From positions 1-24,565 of the forward strand of contig JANRKT010000150.1 in assembly GCA_033763355.1 (NCBI GenBank): a DNA stretch of 24,565 nt, given 5' to 3'. Made by a program: the position numbers and the translations under genes. The notes beneath the pieces were generated by a model. That model had not been told where the DNA came from, did not search any database, and saw nothing but the letters and a program-made list of their open reading frames with translations. Source of the stretch: JANRKT01 sp033763355. Its GTDB lineage: Bacteria; Bacteroidota; Bacteroidia; Chitinophagales; Chitinophagaceae. Position 1 is the stretch's first letter. Every line of letters begins with the position of its first letter. Of this stretch, positions 6,442 to 13,554 are shown one piece after another.

Positions 6442-8580
6442 ATGCAGAGTTTCAGAACCGAGTTAGAACATCTCCCCGGCAAAAATGGTAAGGCCGTAGT
6501 GGAGAAAGACATCATTGAATTAGAGAGGAAGATCCGGTTGTTCCGGGAAGGAAAGATTGACGAAGAAAAATTCCGCAGCCTGCGCCTTGCACGTGGTGTT
6601 TACGGGCAAAGGCAGCAGGGCGTACAGATGGTACGTATCAAACTGCCTTATGGTAAAATGACACTGGCACAGTGGGAACGGATTGCTGCTGTATCAGATG
6701 AATATTCAACAGGCAACCTGCATTTAACCACAAGGCAGGATATACAGATACATTTTGTAAGCCTTGACCGCACACCTGAAATGTGGGCTGAACTGGAGAA
6801 AGATGATGTAACCATCCGTGAAGCATGCGGCAATACGGTAAGAAATATTACTGCATCAGACCAGGCCGGTATTGATCCCGATGAGCCGTTTGATGTAACA
6901 CCATATGCACATGCCATGTTTGAATATTTTCTGCGCAAACCTGTTTGCCAGGAAATGGGACGCAAGTTTAAAATCGCTTTCAGCAGCAGCGAAAAAGATA
7001 CGGCCCTTGTATTTATGCATGACCTCGGCGCCATACCACGTATAAAAAATACTGATGGCAAAGAGGTAAGGGGCTTTAAAGTTGTAGTTGGCGGCGGCCT
7101 TGGTGCACAACCGCACCTTGCTGTAACTACTCATGAATTTTTGGAAGAAGATTTACTGATGCCTTATCTCGAATCAGTATTAAGGGTATTTGACCGCCAT
7201 GGTGAACGCAACAGCCGTCACAAAGCAAGAATAAAATTTCTTATTCAGAAGATTGGTATTGATGCATTCAATGAACTGGTAGCTGCAGAGCAACAGGCAT
7301 TGACGCACCAGCGGTATAAAGTGGATGTTTTATTGAACGAAGGACGACAGACAACCGACGATAGCATGCAGGCCGTGGTCAGTGGTCAGTGGTCTGTGGA
7401 TCCCTTCAAATTCGAAATCTGGAAAGCCACCAATGTTGTCAAACAAAAACAGGAAGGTTATTATGCGGTGTATGTACGTGTGCCCAATGGCAACATCAGT
7501 TCACACAGCAGCAGGAGATTGATAGAAAAATTAAAAGATGTAATTGCAGATGATGTACGCATTACCATTAACCAGGGCCTGCAGTTCCGCTTTATAAAAC
7601 CTGAGCATCTTGAATATGTCTATAATGCCCTTGCAGAAGAAGGTTTTGCTGCAGCAGGTTTTGGAAGTGTGGCAGATGTTACCAGTTGCCCGGGTACGGA
7701 TACCTGTAACCTCGGCATCAGCAACAGTACAGGCACAGCGATTGCACTGAGTGAAGTAATTGAAGAAGAGTTCCCCGAATTTTTATACAACAAAGAGATT
7801 GCCATTAAGATAAGCGGCTGCATGAACAGTTGCGGGCAGCATGGCATGGCTTCTATCGGTTTTCATGGAAGCTCACTGAAAGCAAAAGGGCAGGTGCTGC
7901 CTGCATTGCAGGTGCTGGTTGGCGGCGGTGTTTTGGGCGGCGGTGAAGGGCGCATTGCCGATAAAGTAGTTAAAGTGCCGAGCAAACGCGGCCCCGATGT
8001 AATAAGGGTTATTTTAAATGATTATAAAGCCAATGCACAGGACGGTGAAACATTTTTGAACTACAGCCAGCGTAACGGCAACCGCTATTATTATGAATTA
8101 TTAAAACCCCTTGCCAGTTTAGAAACCTTACTGGCCGAAGATTATATTGACTGGGGCCAGCAGGAAAAATTTGCAACAGCAATTGGCGTAGGCGAATGTG
8201 CCGGTGTGATGATTGACCTGGTAGCTACATTGATTTTAGAAGCTGAAGAAAAAATTGCAAACAGTGAAGAATGCCTCGCTGCTGATAAATGGGCCGATGG
8301 CATTTATCATGCGTACGCTGCACAGATACATACTGCTAAAGCTTTGTTGCTGCAGCAGGGTGTGCAGTGCAATACCCAGCACGGTATACTGAAAGATTTT
8401 GATACCCACTTTACCGAAAAAGGTTTGTACAGCGGTGCAGCAAATTTTAAAACTGCAGTACTGCGTATGAATGATGCGCCCCCTTCACAGGAATTTGCAA
8501 ACGAATATTTGCAGCAGGCAAAAGAATTTGTTGAATATGCAAGGGCATTCAGGGAACAGGCGGTGCTGGTGGAGAAATAA
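6442..8580 (+). CDS. Siroheme nitrite/sulfite reductase with C-terminal HEPN-like domain
   Basis: 712 residues. Ferredoxin-like half-domains and siroheme domains are recognisable: SLRLARGVYGQRQQGVQMVR, LTTRQDIQIHFV and CGNTVRNITA in the first half, VRVPNGNISS, DVRITINQGLQFRF and the cluster ligands C416/C422 (CPGTDTC) and C460/C464 (CMNSC) in the second. The reductase core ends near residue 560. About residues 575-705 are an all-helical extension (ATAIGVGECAGVMIDLVATLI onward) resembling HEPN domains, absent from classical CysI or NirA. Sulfite is the likelier substrate, because NirBD already covers nitrite and the window has a full sulfate-to-sulfite route without another sulfite reductase. 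No flavoprotein partner is encoded here, so ferredoxin or an unlinked donor is likely. Residues 308-319 are coded by a GTGGTCA tandem repeat. Confidence 0.87.
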   Translation: MQSFRTELEHLPGKNGKAVVEKDIIELERKIRLFREGKIDEEKFRSLRLARGVYGQRQQGVQMVRIKLPYGKMTLAQWERIAAVSDEYSTGNLHLTTRQDIQIHFVSLDRTPEMWAELEKDDVTIREACGNTVRNITASDQAGIDPDEPFDVTPYAHAMFEYFLRKPVCQEMGRKFKIAFSSSEKDTALVFMHDLGAIPRIKNTDGKEVRGFKVVVGGGLGAQPHLAVTTHEFLEEDLLMPYLESVLRVFDRHGERNSRHKARIKFLIQKIGIDAFNELVAAEQQALTHQRYKVDVLLNEGRQTTDDSMQAVVSGQWSVDPFKFEIWKATNVVKQKQEGYYAVYVRVPNGNISSHSSRRLIEKLKDVIADDVRITINQGLQFRFIKPEHLEYVYNALAEEGFAAAGFGSVADVTSCPGTDTCNLGISNSTGTAIALSEVIEEEFPEFLYNKEIAIKISGCMNSCGQHGMASIGFHGSSLKAKGQVLPALQVLVGGGVLGGGEGRIADKVVKVPSKRGPDVIRVILNDYKANAQDGETFLNYSQRNGNRYYYELLKPLASLETLLAEDYIDWGQQEKFATAIGVGECAGVMIDLVATLILEAEEKIANSEECLAADKWADGIYHAYAAQIHTAKALLLQQGVQCNTQHGILKDFDTHFTEKGLYSGAANFKTAVLRMNDAPPSQEFANEYLQQAKEFVEYARAFREQAVLVEK
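7375..7399 (+). repeat. GTGGTCA heptamer tandem repeat inside the reductase gene
   Basis: Three full 7-base units (GTGGTCA, GTGGTCA, GTGGTCT) and a partial fourth (GTGG). They are translated as V-V-S-G-Q-W-S-V-D between the two halves of the reductase. Three units keep the frame; a gain or loss of one unit would not. Confidence 0.8.
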
Positions 8581-8602
8581 AAGTTGAAAGTGAAAAGTAA
8601 AA

Positions 8603-8620
8603 ACCTGATAGCTATCGGGT
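8603..8620. repeat. Short palindrome ACCTGATAGCTATCGGGT
   Basis: 18 bases, palindromic apart from one T/G pair, lying 22 bases after the reductase stop within A-rich sequence. It resembles dispersed palindromes common in Bacteroidota genomes. It has no T run and is separate from the true terminator further on. Confidence 0.5.
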
Positions 8621-8630
8621 AAAAAATAGA

Positions 8631-8656
8631 AGCACTCAGTGATGGGTGCTTTTTTT
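8631..8656 (+). terminator. Intrinsic terminator after the siroheme reductase gene
   Basis: AGCACTCA and TGGGTGCT form an eight-pair stem (one G-T pair) around a GTGA tetraloop, followed by a run of T ending at 8656. This is a clear rho-independent terminator, so the reductase is probably transcribed alone. Confidence 0.85.
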
Positions 8657-8779
8657 GTTTGCTGCCACACGATGCAGGCGGGGATAAGTCTGCACCGCTT
8701 TTCCTATCTTTATTGAAAGGCTGGCTCTGATTATTATCAGCGGCCTTTTCTTATTTTGTGCCATAAACCATTTGCCCTC

Positions 8780-8904
8780 ATGTTCGAACAAGCCTTCAAA
8801 AATATTGATGACATGCTCTACAGGATAAAAACTTTGAAAGTGATTTTGACAAGGAAGTAAAAAGTATTGCAGAAAAGGCTAAAGGCAGGAGGAAGAAAAA
8901 TTAA
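8780..8904 (+). pseudogene. Remnant resembling the start of a type I restriction methylase (hsdM)
   Basis: The ATG at 8780 opens MFEQAFKNIDDMLYRIK, which closely resembles the conserved N-terminus of HsdM proteins (MFEQ.FKNIDD). The frame stops at 8860 after 26 residues. The +1 frame continues as FESDFDKEVKSIAEK and a basic tail, stopping at 8904. The simplest reading is that most of the gene was lost, leaving its first codons joined to a short tail. The source of the tail is not recognised. No hsdS or hsdR remains nearby. The N-terminal match is short, so a coincidence cannot be excluded. Confidence 0.45.
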
Positions 8905-8957
8905 ATTGCATTTTCGCCATGCCGGCAGACATCAAACAAACTTAAAATCAAAAAAAC

Positions 8958-9860
8958 ATGAAACCCATCAAAGGTGGCCAGCACCCGGGGAAAAACAAAG
9001 ATGCGGATGAAATGCTGAAGCAAATGGCTGATTTGCTGAAAGGAGGTTTTGGTAAGGCAAAGCCAAATACTTCGGGCATTATGTATTCCAAATTGCTGCT
9101 GGATTTAATAAAGCCTTACCAAAAATCAAAGGGAACCATGCCTGTTGAGGAGCTCGAATATTTACTTGATATGGGCACAACTGCCTGGAACCTGGCAGTG
9201 TATAAAAGTAAAGATGATTTTTTGTACAAGTCTTATCTCGCAGCAGTTAAAAATACTCCTGTATTTGATAAAGCAGTGGAAAAACTTCTGAACAGGCTCG
9301 TTGCAGATAAGAAAAATTGTTTGGGCAATACAACGATTCTTTGCTGGAAGACTTTGAAATTACTGAGAATGAAAAGGGCCAGGCGATGGTGAATGTATAT
9401 TCAAAACCTTTCGACAGTTTTATACAGGAGTCGCTGAACGCTGGTATATTGGATGACCCGTTTGAGCCCGCCGGTGATGACAACGAAGATACAGGCGACG
9501 AAGATGAGGAGGATGATATGCCGGATTATGTTTTGCCGGTTGTAAACCGCAATGCTGCCATGATAAAACCCAAACAACCTTTTTTGGACTGGCTTCGCAA
9601 GATTCATTTTCCGGAAGCGTCACCACAACTGCATGAAGAGCCGAATGTGTATCTGTTGCAGGAATATGAAACTGATAAGGAGGCCGAACGATATCTGAAG
9701 CAAAACTTTGACCGCATTTTTGGAAGCGAATTGTGGGGATGGGATATGGATGAAAAAAACTGGCCTGCTAACCGGGCTTATAAAGTTCAAAGAATGGTTT
9801 GTTGTAAAATTGCAGCCTATGGTCTATGATATGGGTAATTATCCGCTTGATAGGGATTGA
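8958..9860 (+). pseudogene. Gene of unknown function broken by two compensating frameshifts
   Basis: Three segments read as one protein of about 300 residues. Segment one (8958 to about 9314) has GIMYSKLLLDLIKPYQ and ends VADKK. Segment two, in the -1 frame (about 9317-9785), reads LFGQYNDSLLEDFEITENEKG, an acidic linker (DDNEDTGDEDEEDD) and YLKQNFDRIFGSELWGWDMDE up to NRAYK. Segment three, back in the first frame (9786-9860), reads FKEWFVVKLQPMVYDMGNY and stops at 9858-9860. Conserved-looking tryptophan-rich sequence crosses both junctions, so the original gene was continuous. The first break is in the A run at 9312-9316, the second near the AAAG at 9782-9785. They may be real mutations or sequencing errors. 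I do not recognise the function; no signal peptide or membrane segment is visible, so it is probably cytoplasmic. Confidence 0.68.
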
Positions 9861-10048
9861 GCCAGCAATTAATAACAAATTACACCGGGCTTTGGTTTTG
9901 GTATGCTGGCTGGCAAGCACAAGAATGGATATGCTCAACTTCTAAATTATTTTTCCTGCCGGGTTACTGGAGTAATCCATCAGTTTCTCAAATACCAGCC
10001 TCAACAGGTTCTGTTTATTTTCAATACCATTTCCCCTTTCTCAGGTTG

Positions 10049-10765
10049 TTAACCGCCGGTTTGTTTATTAAACAATTTCTTCTGTCTTGTTCCTTTAATA
10101 AGCAACCAGAAGATCAATGGAACTTCGCCTATAAAATAACTGGGGTAAACCAGTTTGTTTACGGTCGTTAAAGCATCGGGGAAAAGGATAAAAGTAATGC
10201 TGCTTATCATGTAGCCAATGCCATTAATCAGCAATAATATACCGAGGATGCGGGGAATAAAACCTGACCTGTAAACCAGCAGGCCCATGGGTATGAGCCA
10301 AAGCCCCCAATGAAATGTGATGAGCTGGCCGGCGTAGTTACCGGTTTTAAGGAGTGTGGCTGCAATGTCCTGCGCCTGTGCTGTTGAAAACGATGACAGC
10401 AACTTGCCTTTAAAAACCTGCAGCGCCGTTAGTTGCAAAGATTCCCCGATAAACGAAACGGGTATGGCAACAAATGCCAGCCATGCCATCCACCCGGCCA
10501 TGAATTCATTTACCGGCCTGAAAATACGGTGCAGCAGGATGATAACCGTTATAAAAAGTATATTGGTAACAATATCGCCTGCAATGCTGGTGCGGAATAA
10601 AAATTCATTGGCCAGCATGTTTACACCTGTAGCCCGGATATTACCCGGTACCATAATTTTCGGCGATACATACATGTAGCCGTAGATGGCAATAGCGGCA
10701 AAAAGAAAGTATAACAGACCGGTAAGCCTTGCTGTTTTTTTAAGCGACTGATCTGATGTGTTCAT
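10049..10765 (-). CDS. DUF4386 family integral membrane protein
   Basis: 238 residues. The pattern fits DUF4386 proteins: a short cytoplasmic N-terminus with KKTARLTGLLYFLFAAIAIYG, then about six membrane segments (roughly residues 14-32, 61-79, 89-107, 145-165, 171-193 and 208-224). Family-like motifs are the first helix ARLTGLLYF, GLWLIPMGLLVYRSGFIPRI and ILLLINGIGYM. The C-terminus is basic and probably cytoplasmic. No function is established for the family. It is followed on the left by the broken gene on the opposite strand and preceded by another membrane protein on the same strand about 80 bp away, so the two may be co-transcribed. Confidence 0.8.
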   Translation of the reverse strand: MNTSDQSLKKTARLTGLLYFLFAAIAIYGYMYVSPKIMVPGNIRATGVNMLANEFLFRTSIAGDIVTNILFITVIILLHRIFRPVNEFMAGWMAWLAFVAIPVSFIGESLQLTALQVFKGKLLSSFSTAQAQDIAATLLKTGNYAGQLITFHWGLWLIPMGLLVYRSGFIPRILGILLLINGIGYMISSITFILFPDALTTVNKLVYPSYFIGEVPLIFWLLIKGTRQKKLFNKQTGG

Positions 10766-10846
10766 TTAATATTAGTTTCAGTTTAAGTATTGGTGTTTGA
10801 ATTCATAGGCAGTGAAATTGCAAAGAGCTTGAAACTGTGCAATGGT

Positions 10847-11341
10847 TCAGGCTGTTGTTTTGCCCAGAATATATGCCCTGAAGAAATACTTCCAGGGCAT
10901 GGCAACAATGGGAAAGATCACCCAGATAAAAATACGGGCCATAGGTTCTGCAGGCGAACCGGTGAACTGGCCTTTTACCCATAAAGGGTAGGCCACAACA
11001 AAAAGCCATGCTGTTTTATATATGATCTCGAACAAAACGATGGGCAGCATCATGAGCGGCCGCATGATGCCGATAAAAGAAATGAAAGAGTATGACCCCC
11101 ACATGCACCAGGCGGCGGCTTTGGCATTATCCCAGGGGCCGGTATGATTAAAAATAGTACTCCATGATTCGTAGGTAAGAAATAAAAACATCAGAGTGAA
11201 AAGCAGGCGGAGGAGGTAAATGTTTATCACCGGAACTCCTTTATAATTTTCATAATCCCGTTTGAAAATATTTAAAAGGCGAAAAGAGGGGGAATGCCTG
11301 AAGTTTTGTTTAGCCTGCTCCTGTAATCCGGGGTTTTGCAT
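10847..11341 (-). CDS. Hypothetical membrane protein with about four helices
   Basis: 164 residues, not assigned to a family. The first 38 residues are hydrophilic and basic (KQNFRHSPSFRLLNIFKRDY), probably cytoplasmic. Four hydrophobic stretches follow at about 40-58, 76-96, 98-120 and 135-156. Aromatic residues are frequent around the helices. It starts at the ATG at 11341. It sits upstream of the DUF4386 gene on the same strand with about 80 bp between them; whether they work together is unknown. The hydrophobic, continuous frame on a strand otherwise lacking genes makes it credible as a gene. Confidence 0.65.
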   Translation of the reverse strand: MQNPGLQEQAKQNFRHSPSFRLLNIFKRDYENYKGVPVINIYLLRLLFTLMFLFLTYESWSTIFNHTGPWDNAKAAAWCMWGSYSFISFIGIMRPLMMLPIVLFEIIYKTAWLFVVAYPLWVKGQFTGSPAEPMARIFIWVIFPIVAMPWKYFFRAYILGKTTA

Positions 11342-11455
11342 AATTCACGTTTAAAAATTAAATCATGGTACAAGATTAACAGCTTTATGATAATGATGGC
11401 AGGGGTTGTCAACAAACGGCAGGTAACTGGCAACAAATAACATCCCCGGGGCGAC

Positions 11456-11524
11456 GGGGTGAGCAATGAATTGATTCATTTTGCCCCGGCATTTAAAGAA
11501 GGTTCGGCCGACCCTTCATTTTTT
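11456..11524. other. Two hairpin structures in the gap between membrane and lipoprotein genes
   Basis: The 298 bp gap 11342-11639 holds no gene. AATGAAT (11465-11471) and ATTCATT (11474-11480) form a stem flanked by GGGG (11456-11459) and CCCC (11484-11487). Next, GAAGG (11498-11502) and CCTTC (11513-11517) enclose a CGGCCG core, with a T6 run at 11519-11524, which looks like a plus-strand terminator. No plus-strand gene ends nearby except the broken one 1.6 kb upstream. Confidence 0.4.
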
Positions 11525-11582
11525 GTTCTCAGACAAGTCATATGAAAGGGATCGTCATGCGGCATGTACCTGCCATACACAA

Positions 11583-11614
11583 AAAAAAGATGAAGCACCT
11601 GCTTCATCTTTTTT
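11583..11614. terminator. Bidirectional intrinsic terminator after the lipoprotein gene
   Basis: AAAAAAGATGAAGC and GCTTCATCTTTTTT are perfect 14-base inverted arms around an ACCT loop. On the minus strand the stem lies 25 bases after the lipoprotein stop and ends in a T run, so it terminates that gene; the symmetry would also stop plus-strand transcripts. Confidence 0.88.
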
Positions 11615-11639
11615 ATCTGTTTATCGGAATTGTATAACA

Positions 11640-12374
11640 TTAATACCTCGCCACAATATTAAACAGGAAACGTTCAGGCTCGGAGGTTACGCCGCCTGCT
11701 TCCCTTCTTTTTTTCAGCGCATCAGATTTGTAATAAGCAAAGGCTTTGGCAGTGTCCAAAAGGGCGGTTACCAGCGCTACTTTTTTATTATCGTCTGCAT
11801 CGTGGCCAACAACCCTTGCAGCTATCCCGTTGTCTGTTCTTTCCTGTTTGCCTTCTTCAAAGCTTTTTATCCAGCCATCCCAGTCTTTAATACTGAATGT
11901 GGTAATTGAACGGGGAACTGAAGTGAGGACAGCAGTATCCTGCCAGGTAGCGGTAACAATCATAATCTTAGGTGCGCCTTTTACGCCGCTTTTTTGCATC
12001 GCCTGTTTCAGGCTGGCATCTTTGGAAAATGCTTTTGCTTTGGCAAGGTCATCTACTTTTACGGCCACCAGCACCATGTTGCTGTCCTGCACACCGCGGC
12101 CGATGACATAACTGTGTAAGCCATTAGCCAGGCGCACGGAATCATGCGCTTCATAAACGGGTTTCCATTTTGCAAAGTCGGCCACCTTGTGTATTACTAT
12201 CATCATATTTTGTGCTGTGGTGATGATGGTGTTCACCGGTGGCGGGGCAACAGTGGCGGCGCTGTCAGTGGCAGTAGTTTCGGTTGCGGCTTTCTCCTCT
12301 CCGCCGCCGCAGGAAATTAAAAAGAACCCCATGGCTGCACAAAACAGCATGGCAGTAAATCTGGACTGCTTCAT
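11640..12374 (-). CDS. Lipoprotein with a duplicated alpha-beta domain, function unknown
   Basis: 244 residues. A lipoprotein signal is clear: basic start, hydrophobic core, lipobox L-I-S-C with the lipidated cysteine at residue 22, followed by GGGEE and a Thr/Ala-rich linker to about residue 50. The rest consists of two similar units of about 85-90 residues. Unit one runs from IVIHKVADFAKWKPVYEAHD to KIMIVTATW, unit two from FSIKDWDGWIKSFEEGKQER to FLFNIVARY. Each has the order strand, D-W/K-W helix, R-hydrophobic-GHD/GRG strand, then a helix with AKAF. This resembles ferredoxin-like dimeric alpha-beta barrel (ABM-like) domains folded into one chain; that is an inference. It is probably anchored in the outer or inner membrane facing the periplasm. 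The gene has its own terminator and no obvious partner. Confidence 0.72.
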   Translation of the reverse strand: MKQSRFTAMLFCAAMGFFLISCGGGEEKAATETTATDSAATVAPPPVNTIITTAQNMMIVIHKVADFAKWKPVYEAHDSVRLANGLHSYVIGRGVQDSNMVLVAVKVDDLAKAKAFSKDASLKQAMQKSGVKGAPKIMIVTATWQDTAVLTSVPRSITTFSIKDWDGWIKSFEEGKQERTDNGIAARVVGHDADDNKKVALVTALLDTAKAFAYYKSDALKKRREAGGVTSEPERFLFNIVARY

Positions 12375-12617
12375 TGATTTTGGTTTTAATATTATTAAAA
12401 GAATGAAAGGGGCAGGAAATGTATTGCAAGGGGTATGAGGAGTATAAATGTAGGGATATTAAATTATATACAGAATTTTTTTATTGTTATGTTACTTTAC
12501 TATGGTAAGAGGGTACAGGCAGGCCCGGTTAATGCCAGAACAATTAGAGCCATGCAGGCACAAAAGTAATTTTGTAATACGGCTTTGTACGGGAAGGATA
12601 TGCAGGCTGGACCTCCA

Positions 12618-12645
12618 TTAAAGCTTATCGGGGTATAAGCTTTAA
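12618..12645. terminator. Hairpin directly after cobA, probable operon end
   Basis: TTAAAGCTTAT at 12618-12628 and ATAAGCTTTAA at 12635-12645 are perfect 11-base arms around CGGGGT, starting four bases after the cobA stop on the minus strand. There is no T run, so it may act as a weak terminator or protect the 3' end of the message. The rest of the gap up to 12375 shows no gene. Confidence 0.45.
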
Positions 12646-12649
12646 AATG

Positions 12650-13495
12650 TCAGCCTTTCAGTTCCATGAACACGGTTCCTTCTTCGTGGGGTTTAAACCA
12701 GTTAAACTGTTCATGCAGGTTTACTACCTCACCCACTATTACAAGTGATGGTGAACTGAATGTTTTGCCTGTAAAATCTGCAATGCAGTTTTTTAATGTG
12801 CTGATGTGCACCTGCTGGTGAACCGTAGTGGCCTGCTCAATTACCGCAATGGGGGTTTTCGGTTTGCGGGAATAGCGCAACAACAATTCTGAAAGCTCAC
12901 TTATGTTTTTAGAGGCCATATAAAACACCAGTGTTTCAGATGTATTGGCAAGTTGTTTCCATTTATCAGGGCTATAATGGCTGTTGGGGTTGAAAGTAAT
13001 GAATTGTACGCCCTGTGAAAATTCCCTTGCTGTTAAAGGGATGCCTGCATAGGCGGAAGCGCCTGATGCAGCAGTAATGCCGGGGATGATTTCAAACCGG
13101 ATATTGTTTTCTGTAATCACCTGCAGCTCGTCCAGCACATTGCTGAAGAAAGCCACATCGCCGCCTTTTAACCGTAAAATTTTTTTGCCCTGTTTTGCAT
13201 GTTCTATAATAAGCCGGTTGATTTCTTCCTGGCTGTATGACGCGTCATTATAGCCTTGTTTGCCTGCAAGAATTACTTCAGCATCATTTTTAGCATGTTC
13301 TTTAATAATATCAGGGTTTACGAGGCGGTCTGTGATGATGACATCCGCTTCTGCTAAACGCTTCTGCAATTTCAACGTAATAAGTTCCGCATCGCCGGGT
13401 CCGGCGCCGGCAAGAATAACCTCACCCCCCGGCCCCCTCTCCTTCAGAGAGGGGAGGCCTGGCTGCATATCTTTATTATACTTTTGTAGCGACAT
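12650..13495 (-). CDS. cobA: Uroporphyrinogen-III C-methyltransferase (siroheme pathway)
   Basis: 281 residues. It methylates uroporphyrinogen III twice with SAM to give precorrin-2, the first step to siroheme. Visible family motifs: VILAGAGPGDAELITLK (residues 26-42), DRLVNPDI, LRLKGGDVAFFSNVLDEL (107-124) and PGITAASGASAYAGIPLTAR (138-157). There is no fused dehydrogenase/chelatase half as in CysG, so another protein must finish siroheme. It is the last gene of the sulfur operon, which makes sense because sulfite reductase and NirB both need siroheme. The first 24 residues, before VILAG, are encoded by a palindromic repeat (SLKERGPGGE), so either the true N-terminus was extended by a repeat or the start lies nearer the conserved part. 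No alternative ATG is available between them except codon 10 (MQPGLP). Confidence 0.92.
   Translation of the reverse strand: MSLQKYNKDMQPGLPSLKERGPGGEVILAGAGPGDAELITLKLQKRLAEADVIITDRLVNPDIIKEHAKNDAEVILAGKQGYNDASYSQEEINRLIIEHAKQGKKILRLKGGDVAFFSNVLDELQVITENNIRFEIIPGITAASGASAYAGIPLTAREFSQGVQFITFNPNSHYSPDKWKQLANTSETLVFYMASKNISELSELLLRYSRKPKTPIAVIEQATTVHQQVHISTLKNCIADFTGKTFSSPSLVIVGEVVNLHEQFNWFKPHEEGTVFMELKG
13434..13454. repeat. Palindromic repeat coding for the cobA N-terminus
   Basis: CCCCTCTC at 13434-13441 and GAGAGGGG at 13447-13454 form an eight-base stem with a CTTCA loop, next to a C/G-rich arm at 13426-13433. This is a typical Bacteroidota dispersed palindrome. Here it is translated as S-L-K-E-R-G-P-G-G-E. 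Confidence 0.65.
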
Positions 13496-13540
13496 ATTAA
13501 CTTAATATTTCTAAGCAACATTAAAAGTTTCTGCTGAATT

Positions 13541-13554
13541 ACCCCTTCAGGGGT
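13541..13554. repeat. Palindrome forming the end of cysN
   Basis: ACCCCT, TC, AGGGGT: a perfect palindrome whose centre contains the cysN stop codon (TCA at 13547-13549, read TGA). The last coded residues T-P-N-P come from this element and its flank. Confidence 0.6.

Noticed and set aside
9309..9323. Programmed -1 frameshift in the gene at 8958
   Set aside because: The A run is preceded by G, so the site is not a proper X-XXY-YYZ heptamer, no stimulatory stem was noticed, and a second opposite shift near 9785 would also be needed. Mutation or sequencing error is simpler.
9857..10171. Plus-strand frame of 104 codons overlapping the end of the DUF4386 gene
   Set aside because: It begins with TTG, overlaps a convincing membrane protein on the other strand and shows no family features.
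11640..12374. Quinol monooxygenase activity for the lipoprotein
   Set aside because: The resemblance is limited to the general alpha-beta pattern; no active-site residues can be named and the protein is exported.
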